This document shows, one piece after another, positions 46,602 through 58,925 of a stretch of DNA of 64,000 nucleotides. The DNA lies in assembly GCA_946122785.1 (NCBI GenBank), contig CAMGYJ010000006.1, positions 72,541,676 through 72,605,675 on the forward strand, given 5' to 3'. The position numbers and the translations under genes are program-made. The notes under the pieces are model-generated. The model worked only from the letters and a program-made list of their open reading frames with translations, did not search any database and was not told the DNA's origin. Position 1 is the stretch's first letter. Every line of letters begins with the position of its first letter. The stretch is from Linum tenue (lineage: Eukaryota > Streptophyta > Magnoliopsida > Malpighiales > Linaceae).

Positions 46602-49600
46602 ATGCTGATTCATCAACTCATTGTTCTTGTGAATTCAAGGTTTTCGTTACTTCTGGTCTTCCTGCTGTGCGTTTCTGCCGTACGAAGCTTGGAGCAGAGA
46701 GATGTAGCAGAGAGATTAATCGTTGGGAAATTGTTCAACCCAGTGACAGAGAAGGTGGATGAGCCCTTGGTAAGGAGAAACCTCTCGTTTCTATTTTTGA
46801 TTTATTCAAATGTGTTTAACCTCTAGTTGTTCATAACTTATAGTTCAGTCTCAAACCTAAATAGGTGTTGTTTGTTACAGGCAAAACTACTATGGGACAC
46901 TTGCAAGCTAGATTTGATCCATTTGAAAGAGGGTGATGAAGATCTCAACTTGTGTTTCCTTGAGAAAACATCTGCAGGACCCGGTGAGCTCGATTCAAAC
47001 TGCTGGTCATTGTCAAAACATAATATGCAGCAGTTGTTCAGGTCCCCGCGCCCACAATTGAGAAAAGCTCTGTTAGATTGTATAAGAAAGAATGATCTTT
47101 TGTATGTTATCTCTAGGGAGGAGGAACGTAGGTTTTCTATGCCATATATCAAGCACCTCACCTCCTTATTTTTTAAGTCCTCGATTCCTACCCGGAATTT
47201 GCCTGAAAACGCAGCAGAGCGTCCAACATCTGCTCGGGCTCCTGGACCATCAAGATCTTCTAGTGTGAAACCAACTTCAAGGAAACTTCATGCTGCGTCT
47301 GATGAATCCGAAGATGAAGGTGATGAGGCTGAAGAAACAACTGATCAGAAAGTTATTATTGCAGTGATTATAACGGCTGTATCGACATCAATATTTGCTG
47401 CTCTATTATTCATTTGCATTCTAAAAGTATTTGGAACAGGCCCTGATCCTGGGCTAAATGACGAGAAGCCACTCCTCAGTCTAAAACTGAGCGACTCTGG
47501 TTAGTATGTACCTTTTGATATGTTATGTTCTCCATTATCGTTAATATTAGTTCAGTACTCATTTTGAATTTCTGTGCGTTTTAGGTTCTTCGTACAAGTC
47601 TTTCAGTGTAGGGGGTTCTTTCACTGAAGACAAGCTTGGTTCTCAATCTTTAAACAGTAACTCAAGCCATCATAGAACAAATTCATCTGTAGATGGCAAC
47701 ATCCTCTCTGATGATGTTATCATTGGTTCAGTGGACGGTGTCGGCGGTGTTTCTAACTCATCTGAATCTACTGGTGCCTCTGTGACGGGTTCTGGTTTGC
47801 TACCACTTCCTCCAGGAAGGACAGCTGGTCTGCCTCCCTTGAAGCCTCCCCCAGGGAAGGCAATTCCTCTTCCACCCGAACCTCCTCCTCCTCCGAAAGC
47901 TCCTGCCAAAGCTGCTCCACCACCTCCTGCCCCACCTCCACCTCCACCATCAAAAACTTCTCCTGTCAGTGCGGGTCCTCCACCTCCTGGACCACCCCCT
48001 CCACCACCTCCTGCTCGTCAGGGCAAATCTGGTCCTCCACCTCCTGCACCTCCTCCAAAAAAAGGTGGTGCTCCTGGTCCACCCCGAGCACCAATGCCAG
48101 CAGGCCCAAAGGTTCCTAGAGCTCCTGGTATGAGAGGTCCGGAGGGAGATGATAGTAAAGCCAAATTGAAGCCATTCTTCTGGGACAAAGTTTCTGCTAC
48201 TCCGGATCAGGCGATGGTTTGGCATCAGATTAAATCAGGATCTTTCCAGTGAGTTGTTGTCTCCTTTTTCTCTTTCCCATTTTGCTTTTTGCTACCTCTC
48301 ATTTGTGCATCACCTTAGTGTTGCATCATCATGATGCTCAATTAATATTGCAGGTTCAACGAGGAGATGATCGAGAATTTATTTGGGTACACAGCACCTG
48401 AAAAAAACAAAGTTGAGAAGAAAAAAAACTCTTCTCAAGAACCTGCTTCGCAGTTTATTCAAATTTTGGATCCCAAAAAAGCTCAAAACTTATCAATTCT
48501 ACTTCGCGCTTTGAATGTTACGACAGAAGAAGTTTCTGATGCCCTGCTTGAAGGTGATCGTCTGCCAACCATTCTAGGCAGTGGGATAGGGGTTGGGTTG
48601 TACTCATGTATATGGTTTTTGTTTGGGCACATGAATTTGGTCCAAGTGAACTCATATATGTTTAGACAAAAAACCGCAGTACTTTAGAACTGGAGTTTGA
48701 TAGTTTCTCCTATGTTGTATTGTTATGTGTTGGGTGGTAAATGTGTTATATTTTTATTCAAAGCATCATGGTCTCGTTTGTTGTGTTAAAAGTTGCAAAT
48801 TCTTTTTTTTTGTTAGATAATTTGTTTGTTTTTTCTTTGCTTATTCAGGAAATGAGCTTCCTGCTGAGCTCATTCAGACTTTATTGAAGATGGCACCCAC
48901 ATCAGATGAGGAACTTAAACTGAGGTTGTTCAGCGGTGAACTTTCTCAACTGGGCCCTGCTGAGCGGTTCCTGAAAGCATTGGTTGATATCCCTTTTGCT
49001 TATCATCGTATGGAAGCTCTACTTTTCATGGGCACTCTAGAGGAAGAGATTGCCAGTGCTATGGAATCCTTCAAAACTTTAGAGGTAATGCTAAATTTTA
49101 TGTACTTGTTTACATGTTCTACGCTATTCATTTTTTTTTTTAAAATGGAAGTTTGTAAACTGAACTTCTTGATGCAATGTAGAAATATTTTCTTATCGAC
49201 ATGATGATAAGACATGTTTACACTCTATATTCCATGAGCAGCGATGGTAGATTTTTTTCTCATGCTAATTGTTTCTCAATTGACAAGGTAGAGAAGTGTT
49301 CATACGTCCATTTACAGGCATTAGTCCATGTGTCTGCTACTTTTGAACATTAGTCGGATAGAGGCATGGTTAGGCTTAGCAGATCAAAATTTTCCTTACT
49401 GCTAATATGTGAATGTTGGATCCATAATGATTTTGTTATTCCTCCTTGCTTTTTTTGGTTCATAGGTTGCTTCTAAAGAACTCAGGAACAGCCGGTTGTT
49501 CCTCAAACTTCTAGAAGCTGTCCTAAAAACTGGAAACCGAATGAACGATGGCACCTTTCGTGGTGGTGCACAGGCTTTTAAGCTTGACACTCTTTTGAAA

Positions 49601-50365
49601 CTGTCAGATGTTAAGGGAGCTGATGGCAAAACCACACTGTTGCATTTTGTGGTCCAAGAGATAGTTCGTTCTGAAGGAGTTCGGGCTGCCCGTGCTAGGA
49701 GAGAGAGCATGAGCTTCTCTAACATGAGTGTAAAAACGGAAGATCTCCTTGAGGAGATTTCTCCTGACACAGAGGACCACTATCGCACCCTTGGTCTTCA
49801 GGTGGTGTCTCGTTTGAGCAGTGAACTGGAAAATGTCAAGAAAGCAGCAGCTATTGATGCTGATGGCTTGACAGGATCTGTATCTAAACTTGGTCATGCA
49901 CAACTGAAAACTCGAGACTTCTTGAACAAAGAAATGAAGGATTTAGAGGAGGATAGCGGGTTTCATGAAGTGCTCAAGAGTTTTGTGCAGAGCTCTGAGG
50001 GTGAAGTCATGTCACTGCTCGAGGAAGAAAAGAGAATTACAGCCTTGGTAAAGAGCACTGGCGATTACTTCCATGGCAATTCAGGCAGGGACGAAGGGCT
50101 GCGGTTGTTCACCATAGTACGAGACTTCTTACTGATGTTGGACAAGGTGTGCAAGGAAGTAGAGGCAGCGCAGAAAAAATCAGCCCAGAAAGCACTTAAG
50201 AAAGAGACTTCTACTGCATCATCAACTTCCAGTACTACTACACAAAGCCAACCTCCTCCTCCTACCGATCCTCGTACAAAACTTATGCCTGCAATCGCAG
50301 AGAGACGGCCCCAAAATTCAAGCTCAAGCTCAAGCACGGAGAGTTCAGATGACGATAGTGAATGA
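46602..50365 (+). CDS. FH5: Class I formin (FH5-like)
   Basis: Six exons: 46602-46769, 46881-47499, 47585-48248, 48354-48553, 48849-49084 and 49466-50365, giving 872 residues. A signal peptide ([14 protein letters not shown], about residues 15-30) is followed by an extracytoplasmic Cys-containing region and a membrane span at about 212-238 ([20 protein letters not shown]). An FH1 with many PPPPP runs comes next (about 330-430), then FH2 from [10 protein letters not shown] through [24 protein letters not shown]. The tail is Ser-rich and ends SSDDDSE. Class I formins nucleate and bundle actin at membranes; Arabidopsis FH5 acts in cytokinesis and tip growth. I chose ATG 46602 because it gives the signal peptide; upstream ATGs are out of frame. 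Position beside ATK3/ILR3/GAUT12 supports FH5. Confidence 0.93.
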
Positions 50366-50958
50366 GAAGTTCTTGCACGAGAGGTTTGACCGTGATCGAT
50401 CTTCAGGGATCATCACGCCCTCCATTCTTACCTAGGTACGCAAACATCACCAATTCTTTTGGCACTATTCTATCTAGGATTGCTGCCATGAACGAAGTGA
50501 AAGAAGATGAAAAATTGCATTTTGAAGCCCTGCTCTGCTGGTCTTCTATGCCGCGGGTGAGCAGTTTATATACTAGGGGAACCTCAATCAGGAACTTGAG
50601 CCATGTTCATGATTGGGAGGTTAGTTCAGGCAGATATGACCGGATGCTAACTTGTGCATAGCTAGGAAATATTCCATTGGTGTTTAACCTTTTCAAAATT
50701 TTACCTTACTTTCTTTGTGCCATAAGTGTAAAGATTCTATTCGTGTTTTTTGAAGAGAGGAAAATTGGCCCTGCCTTCTGTGGTGTGGTGCTTCAGTCGT
50801 TGGAAGATGAGAAGCTAAGCTTGTTTTTCAATTGATGAGTATTGGAGAGTAATGTTTTTAATTATGTTCGAAGACATTTGGTGTATACGTACGAGGCTAC
50901 TATACCCCTATGAGTATTTCACAATCCATGAGAGCGTACTATTCGAACTTAGGTACTA

Positions 50959-50990
50959 CTAGCTTTTTACCCGACCCGTTGGTCGGATGA
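50959..50990 (-). mobile_element. Candidate Helitron 3' terminus
   Basis: On the minus strand, the hairpin CCGACC-AAC(G)-GGTCGG is followed by GTAAAAAG and then CTAG, with T immediately after. That matches the Helitron 3' end (hairpin about 10 nt before CTRR, inserted before T). The body would extend right from here; its 5' TC end was not found. Confidence 0.45.
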
Positions 50991-52770
50991 ATTTAGTTTT
51001 ATTTATTATATTTTTATATTAATCTATTTTTTCATATTTTCAAATAATTTGGGATCGTCTAAATAATTTATTAGTGGGTTGAAACTAATATTTGTGCGAA
51101 TTATTGATTGTAACATTAGTTAGTTTATAAGTATTTGTATTGATCATGCTATCGCTTACTGTTGTCTATATATTTTTTACATCTAAGAAAAAAATCACTT
51201 CCTATTGTTAGAATAAATTACTTAAGAAATATTTCTTCATAAAATTTGATATTATTCACTTATTTTTCTATTATATCCATGAAAATAAAATAATTAAGCA
51301 TTGAAGTATTAATTATAAACTCCAAGGGATTTTCCCTATTAGTAATTTGGAGGGATAAAAATTTATCAAATAAAGGATTCAAATTTTATGGTCGACAACC
51401 ATTAGGTACTAATTGAGAAAATACAAAATTATTAACTAATAATTCACTTTTAAATAATATATATCTCCAAAAGCAGTTGTGGTTGTTAATAGCTAACATT
51501 AATGTATACGGATAGTACAATTGTATTATAATGGACATATCTGAAATATTCCAATTATTTCTTCAAAATTTTAATTAAATAAGGCACTCTATGGTTCAAA
51601 CATACAATCATTTGTTGTGAAAATTAAGTTTCTGAAAAAGATTCATGATTTTCGAAAATCAATATGGATTTTTTATAATTTATTTTGGTGTTGCCTTTGA
51701 TATCTAAAAGTCAACACTTATAGATTTGTCTACTATGTCATTTGAAAGATTCTAAAAATTTATAACAAATATGTACCACCAACAAATAAAAACTTTTTTG
51801 TCAAAAATTTGTGTGCCCATAAATTTGTTCTTAGCTTTGTGCTCGGCTTTTAGCTCGATAGTATAACATATGCTAAATTTACGACAGTCCTTGTGTCTGC
51901 CACCTATTTCATAGCATATTAGGTTTCGAGTATCCACAAATATTAGTACGCTTTCAACAATTATGTTTATAGTTACACGTATACTAACATTATGAAGTGA
52001 AAATTTACAACAATAAATAACTATAATAAAGAAAATTAATTAAAAAGAATACCATCCGTAAAGCTCAAGAATTATTAGTGAATTAGTTGGTAATCTATTA
52101 TCCTCTTGCAAAAAAATGGACAATTACATTATGCTCATCGCTATTTTTGGAAGGTCATATGATCAACAATAAAAGTCGGGGAATTTCAAGAAGATTCCCA
52201 AAGATGTTTCCCTCCCTCCAGGCAAATGATCGACTTTGCTTTTGCTAGTAGAGAATGGAGCTGTTATACCTGCATAAAACAATGTCTCTTGAAATAGTGT
52301 TTATTTTCAACAGCTTGCACAATTCCAAATTGATTCATAGGTCAACGCGATCACATATTTTATTGACTTATCTGTTGATCATTATAATTAAAAGCAACAA
52401 ATAAAATGAAAAGCATAGTGATAAAGATGACTATTAATACCATAGACCGATAGACGCATCCCTCTTCGCTACTTTCTGTTGGCAACTACGGAAAAATAGA
52501 AACCTCTGGGCCTTCGAGAGACTATTGGCGCCGACAACCCAGTTAGCCTACCAAATCCGGCAAATGCGAGTGCAGATTGATCAATCTTCCAGGAGGATTG
52601 GGCAGGTTCTCGGGGAGGCTACAGAGCGGGTGGAAAGGGGAAATAGAATAGGGTTTGGGATTTTCACAAAAAGGCTACAATTTCCCCTTTATTAGTTGTT
52701 CTGGGCGTCGCCCACCAAAGTGAAAACGCGTCTCCGAGTGCCCAGGTGCCTAGATCAATCGCCCAGAGCT

Positions 52771-52958
52771 AGACTGGGCGATTTCCTCCTGCCCAGCTAT
52801 TAATCGCGCCTAGGCGAGAGATTAATCGCGTCTTCTTGAACACTGAATAAAAGTGGACCAAACAAGACTGGGCGATTGATCTAGGCCCAGCTATTAATCG
52901 CGCCTAGGCGAGAGATTAATCGCGTCTTCTTGAACACTGAATAAAAGTGGACCAAACA
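52771..52958. repeat. 94-bp tandem duplication
   Basis: Two near-identical units at 52771-52864 and 52865-52958 start AGACTGGGCGATT and contain GCCCAGCTATTAATCGCGCC and GGACCAAACAAG. They differ mainly in the 8-10 bp after the first motif. Each holds an inverted pair around GCGCCTAGGCGAG. Confidence 0.85.
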
Positions 52959-53639
52959 AAGACATTACATCCAACTCATTTCAGTTCCATCTTAACACAG
53001 TATCGGAGGCATGTACTATTATTATACAAATGATCTTACGCTCTCAATTAGGAACTAAACGAAGGTTAAATGCTTGATTGGCAAACTAAATCGATGAACC
53101 TAGTGATCTTAAAGAAAAAATTAATGATCACATGATTTCTTGGACCAAACTACTAAAGGAAAAAAAGAAAAAAGAGACCGTACATTAGCATAAGAACTCA
53201 ACAAATTACTTATAAGAACTAATGACATAAGGAAAATGTAAACTCAAACCGTTCTTCCGAAGGTCATGGATTAAATCATTAGTTGTCGATTACATAGCCT
53301 AAACTGCAAGTTATATCCAAAATAGAGGCAATTTAGAAACAAAAAAGTTAGATAAGAAAGCCGTGAAACACAGAAAAATTGAGTGAACAAAGTGGAAAGT
53401 ATTGCTTTCAATTAAGCTTGATTATGTTGACATAAAGCAGGCACACATTGACGTTGGAAACCTAAACAAAAAGCTTAAAAAGTGGCAAGAGAATTCTTCC
53501 CTTGAGGTTCAAATATAGCCTACCTATATGAGTAGAGCCAAGTAATTACCATGATTCCATTTTACACATACCATCTCACAACCAACTACTGCTAATGCTC
53601 TGGTCCGTTCCCAACCTCACCTACTCATATCTCCAATTT

Positions 53640-54424
53640 CGGTATAATGACGGTGGCCAAACTGTTTACCGTTTACCGATACCGGTTTGTAACCGGTTTA
53701 CCGATTACCGAATTACCGGTAAACGGTTACAAACCAGTTTACCGAATTACCGCAAATTTCACAAAAAATTTGAAAACAGTTCTGCAAACTAAATCCTCTC
53801 TTAAACCCTATTGTACAAGAACGGACTCGCTCTAAAGTTCGCAACTTCTAGAAACCCATCAATGGCGGAAGCTAGTATCCCTGAACTGCATGACCCCAGG
53901 CGAGAGATTCTTCGTGGCTACGAGCTTCGCCTCCTTCGCTGCACTTACTCTTGTCCATCTCAACCCCAATCTTCTCCATCTTCCGACATTCAACTGCCCA
54001 CTACTAAGCTAAACGAACCCATCAATCAAGTTCTCACCTTTATTGAGAAAAGGAACTATTTCCAAGCTCTTTCCTTAGATATCGCTGCCGAGCTCTTCTC
54101 CTTTGGGTTTACAGGTGAGAACAAGGATGACACGAATGGCCGAGTTTGCTCGGAGTTGCTGGCAAACGCTGAGCGGTTTATAATGAATGGAATTGATAGT
54201 AACGACGTTGAAGAAATTGCCTTCAGAGCGTTCCGCCGTTCCCCATTCGGTATTTACCGATTTACCGACCGTAAATACCGACCCTGTGTCCGGTAAATTG
54301 GATCGTCGCCGCCGCAGCCGGATACCGATACCGACGGTAATCGGTTTACCGTTTACTGACCGTTACCGGTTCGGTAAAACGGTAAACCGGTTACCGTATT
54401 ACCGATTGTTAGCCCTAGTCACTG
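53640..54424. mobile_element. TACCG-rich element around a gene fragment (possible hAT-type)
   Basis: Both 53650-53760 and 54245-54424 consist of degenerate TACCG/CGGTA tracts. The right edge ends GGTAATACGG...TAGCCCTA on the plus strand, so its complement begins TAGGGCTAACAATCGGTAAT, a common hAT-type terminus. The left edge is decayed (GGCCAAACTGTTTACC) and no 8-bp duplication is visible. Either one element captured the enclosed fragment, or two insertions flank it. Confidence 0.45.
53862..54240 (+). pseudogene. Unrecognised gene fragment
   Basis: An open frame starts MAEASIPELHDPRREILRG and contains NQVLTFIEKRNYFQALSLDI and DSNDVEEIAFRAFRR. It has coding-like composition and a plausible start. 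It runs into TACCG-rich repeat sequence at about 54240 and stops. A second coding-like stretch begins after the repeat at about 54425 (TAFATDHQNVWSS...) and could be the continuation of the same exon. I do not recognise the family and call no function. Confidence 0.4.
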
Positions 54425-54649
54425 CTTTCGCCACTGACCACCAAAACGTCTGGTCGTCTTCCCATGAACTCAGCAACAGCCGGCCGTCAGCGCCTTCCTC
54501 CGCTGAACACGAAACTGTGACGCCCTCTTACCAGAATTTTCCGATGGAAACTGATTCTCCTCCTGTCCTGCGGGTAGGCGAAAGAATAACGTGGGAACCC
54601 AGTAGAAAAGGTGGTATTTCAGCCAAACGAAAATTAAATGAAAAATAAA

Positions 54650-55581
54650 TAATAACTAAATGATAACGTGGGAAACCAGGAGAAAAAGGTGGGTAGTGGA
54701 CGATTCTTAGTTCTGCAATCTGGCGGGGAGTTATATTTTTTTCCCGCTCAACACCCTGCCACATCAGCTTCCTAAAATCACTCTATGGACAGGAAAATTT
54801 GAATGGGGGTGGCGGTTTTACTTTTCAGCTATAAATTATACTGTTGATTCGAAATTGGGACCTCCAGGTTCACTACTGGATCAAGTCTTTGTTTGTAACG
54901 ACTCCTTCTCCTTGTGCTATAGAATAGTCATGCTAATTTGTTATGATTAACTCCTTGATCCGGGGCATTCTATTGAAAATTAGTTGCAATGGATATCTAA
55001 TTTATTTGAGAGCGTCCACGCATTTCATAAATTAAATGTTCAACGGGACGACATATTGATGTCACTATCACTGCAAAAGGAAAGCAAAAAAATATCCTAC
55101 TATCACTGCAAAAGGAAAGCAAAAAAAATCCTACGCCAAACCATTGTCACACTTATCCATACCCAATTCCACTTTAGTATGCATCCAGTTAATGGTCACG
55201 AAATATTACAAGTATGAAGAAGCGACTGGAGTCCACTCGTACTGGCCAGGCTAGTAATTTTGTCAGAAAAGAAAGTTGATCCACTTTTTTTTGCCCGTTT
55301 TCTCTTTACTAGTAAGGGGTTCCCGTGATTCCTACGTCTCCGCCTTCCCTGATCTTTTCCTTTCGGTACTTCGACACGAATTCCAAAAAGTAATATCAAT
55401 TTTGTTAATTTTGCAACAAATCACCATGTTCACATCTTCACTACCATCATTGTCACCTAAAAACATTGTGGTCACAACTCACTAGTCAAACACATCATGA
55501 TCAAATTCGACCTACAATTAACCCATCAAGCTGCATTCTAATTTACAATCAAACAAATCGCCTACGATTCGACACGTGGTC
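54650..55581. other. Intergenic
   Basis: No supported gene. It contains a short direct repeat (atcactgcaaaaggaaagcaaaaaa, near 55066 and 55104). Confidence 0.4.
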
Positions 55582-56939
55582 CTAAAACTGCATGACACGT
55601 GGCGCGGCTCTCAACAAGCTCCCCAGCGCATTCGACTCAAACTTCCTGGCAAACATATAACAATGCGACGTCTCCCTCCCGTTGTAAACACACCGCGTGC
55701 CGTTCCTCATCCCTTCCAACAACCGCAGCGTGACGTCCTTGCCCGAGAAGCTGCTCGGGTGGGGCCCGCCCCTCGACCAGTCGGTCCACGTCAGCGTGCG
55801 GTTGGAGTTCCGGCGGCCGAACCCCGTGACGTGGACGAAGGTGGGGAGGTAGTGCTCGTCGCCGTAGCAGAGGCCCGTGCAGTGGCGCTGGAAGGCCGGG
55901 AAGTAGGCCCGGTCCGAAACCATCTCGACGGCCAGCTTCCGGTCCATCTCGAACCACTGGGCGCCCTTCCGCCACTGGGCCGGCCAGATCTTGGGCCTCA
56001 TCCGTGGGCTGTAGCGGCCCCGGCCCACTGGGCCCGGGAGGTCGTAGAGCTCCACGAAGGTGTGGGCTGAGTCGAGGAGGTAGTTGTAGACGGTGGTGAA
56101 GTTGAAGAGCGGGATGCAGGATTCCGATAAGAGGACGAAGCGGTGGTTGGCGGAGTCGAGGAGCGCGTTGGCGACTAGCCGGCGCTCGGCTTCGATCATC
56201 GACGGCAGGCCCCAGCCGACGTCCTGAATCAGATAGCAAAACCCAATTAAGCGGCAATGATTTAATTTAACCCTACACTTTCACTAATTTGGTCAAACCG
56301 GAGAGTTGACCGACCGACCTTACTCGGGATCCTCCGGCCGTGGAAGACGGAGTCGAGGGGATCGGTGTGATTGTAATTAGGAAGGTTGTGGACGTAGACG
56401 GAGTAGAATCCCTCGTGCCCTTTGAAGAAGAGCTCCCACAGCGGCGCCAGCGGCAGCGGCCCTCTCGTCAGGAACATGAACGCCACCTTCGCCGCCGGCC
56501 GCGGCGGCGATACATTAATCCTCGGAACCATCGAAGCCCTCCGCAGCAGCTCCTCGTCGTCCATGTCGTGGCACACCGTGCAATTCCGCCCTTTTTCACT
56601 CCGCCGCCGCCTCGAATCGCCGGCGCCGCCTTCCTCCGCCTCCACCGGCGACGGAGGGGACACGGGTGAAGACGGCGTCGTTTTGGTTTCCTCCCGCGAA
56701 TCAATCGCCAAATGCGGCGTGGAGGAAGAGGAAGGTGTGATGACGGAGGAGGAGACGGAGACGGAGACGTTTTGGGCGGCGGCCGGAGGGTTTTGAGTGG
56801 AGAATTGGTAGAGGCGGAGGTAGAAGGAGATGTCGCGGAGGTAGAGGCAGGCGGTGACGCCGAAGGCGAGGCCGCCGACGAAGAGGAGGAAATACAGAAC
56901 GAAGCTTTGGAGCTTCTTCTGGTCGCTCTTCCTCTTCAT
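55582..56939 (-). CDS. GT14-family glycosyltransferase (core-2/I-branching, BC10-like)
   Basis: Two exons: 56939-56319 and 56223-55582, giving 420 residues. It is a type II Golgi membrane protein with an MKRKSDQKK basic tail, an anchor at about residues 12-33 ([20 protein letters not shown]) and a Ser/Pro-rich stem. The GT14 (former DUF266) domain begins [22 protein letters not shown]. Recognisable blocks are [51 protein letters not shown] and the C-terminal [14 protein letters not shown]. Rice BC10 of this family affects wall cellulose and arabinogalactan proteins; acceptor and donor here are unknown. The gene is clearly more GC-rich than its neighbours, as often seen in intron-poor plant glycosyltransferase genes. 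Domain and exon join are intact. Confidence 0.9.
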
Positions 56940-58925
56940 TTCCCTCTTCTGGGTTTAATTTCTTTCTTTTGTTTTTTAAATTGGGGGGGATAATTTTCTT
57001 CAAATTATTACCCCAATTACGAAGAAAAGAAATGATGGAAGGAGGAGGAGAGCCTGTGTTTTCTTTGTTTCTTAATTCTTTCCTTTTCGGTTCCTGGTGG
57101 GGTTTTTTGAGTGTTGAATCTAATTAGTTTCCTGGGTTTTGTAGTTGATTATTCAATTAAAAAAAATGCTAATTTTGACAACTAGTGTGTAGGTTGCTGA
57201 GGGAATTGGAGAATTTGAATATTTGAAATGTTCGGTTTTTGGCTTTTCTGTGAATGTAGACAAAAAAATATTTTGAATGAGCGGGGAGAGGAAGAAGATT
57301 CTTTGTGGAATATTGGAATGATGATGAGAATAATGGTTAATCGGAATAATTTTATTTTGTAATTAGTTATATATTTATATATGGTAAAGGCTCACGTAAT
57401 TATGTAGCATGGTATACTCTATGCGGTCTGGAGGTTTCATGTGTTTCGATGAATTTCGATCAATCAGAAGCATCAATTATAAATAGTGCATGAGTATAGA
57501 GATCACACTAGGGACTGGCTAGATCGGGTTGGAACGTGAGGCTTACCAATCAAAACGTCATTAAAATACTCGTTAGGTTTTGGAAGAACGAAACCAATTA
57601 ACTCAACCGAATGGGCCATTCGTGTGTACGCATGAGTACCCATGGCTATACATATATATACTCGTGAATAATATCCTCTGAACAACCACGTTCCTTTATT
57701 ATTAAAATACTCCCACAACTACACGTCATAAAGTGACAACGTCTAGTAACATTCACGAAATATTCATAAAAATTACGCTAAGTTGAATATACCAATTTTC
57801 ATCCAACACTAATCGGCTCCGAAACCTAAGTACTAAACGGTGTCGTTTTTTTTTTTTTATCATTGATGCATGTCAGGTGAAACGCAAGCGAAATTTTAGC
57901 CAAACACATATATGATAGATAGAATCCATCAGTTTCAAAAGAGAGGTTAATCTGCATCCGTTCCGAAACTCCGTCAACTTTGGATTTTGGTGATGAGTGT
58001 ACAACTGTTTAGTAGCTTAACCAAGACAGATGAAGATTACTGTCCATATATGAGTTTGCTTCATCATAGTTTATACTTCGTCAATGTCGTTTATGTACCT
58101 TAGCTATACGTAGCTATTTCTTCTGTGATCAATGTGGACTCTGTGGACTGGATGCTCAATTTTGGAGGCTCTGCATTTTCCTCACCAAGACCAGAGACTT
58201 CCCAAATTTCTCCTGGCCATATCGAATCTGTTTGTTCTTATGGAATATTAGAGAAATGAATTGAGTTGCGTCGTCCAATGCCCAACACAAAGCAACAATG
58301 GCGGGCATCTACTCTGACCAAACGATGAACCAGCTACAGACCAAGAAAAAACCAGGCCAGAACCTCTCTTGGAAACCCTAGTTTGCGTTCAACACTCGAG
58401 GCTCCGTGGTAAGGAACCATGGCACCGTGGACTGATTCAGAGTCATGCGGGAGATCGAGACCATGGCCTACTCTGGGAACTCAGGGAGCTGCATGATTAC
58501 TCGAGCTGAGGGGTGATATTCGTAAGCTCACGAGCGGATCCTTCTCGTGATTCACATACCGATCCTCCTGAGTCCCGACCAATTGTTCAGATGAGGAACA
58601 TCGTCACCAGGCCAGTCATGGTCATGCAGCAAGTTTTCGTACGCGTTTAATCGATTTGAAACGATCTGGGTTCTTGCCTTCTTGGTACTGGACTAATAGC
58701 ATGGTGTGTCGGGAGTCGTCTCTGTGAGACTTGCAGATAATACAACTTGTTAGCTTGTGTATACACTCATTGAGTATGTGTTGTTCTTCGTTTAATTGCT
58801 TGCATATTACCAATCACATCGACACTGGGAAACAAACAATGAACGAATCTCAATAGATCGAAACGCCAGCTAATGAACACAACAAAACGGTAGAGAAAAA
58901 GAAGAGCAACTCAAGACAACATTAG
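56940..58925. other. Intergenic
   Basis: The first 200 bp is probably the GT14 5' region. The rest is AT-rich with no convincing frame. A moderately GC-rich stretch near 58290-58620 is coding-like in composition but full of stops in all frames I read, possibly a decayed transposon. Confidence 0.35.

Larger units (their letters stand above)
50366..53639. other. Formin 3' region and repeat-rich AT-rich spacer
   Basis: The first 500 bp or so is probable 3' UTR. From 50959 the sequence is very AT-rich with no supported gene. It contains the Helitron-like terminus and the 94-bp tandem duplication listed separately. Confidence 0.4.

Noticed and set aside
47670..48225. Gly-rich minus-strand frames
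   Set aside because: They are antisense of the proline-rich FH1 region of the formin.
55637..56257. Long alternative minus-strand frame and plus-strand frames over the GT14 gene
   Set aside because: GC-rich coding sequence leaves shadow frames open. Only the chosen frame has the GT14 motifs.
24117..56939. Cell-wall gene cluster (GAUT12, formin, GT14)
   Set aside because: The genes differ in strand, spacing and family, and the GAUT12-FH5 part is explained by conserved synteny with unrelated genes (ILR3, kinesin) in between.
58290..58620. Copia-like LTR or gag start
   Set aside because: GC content and phrase-like codons suggested it, but I found no primer binding site, LTR pair or open frame.
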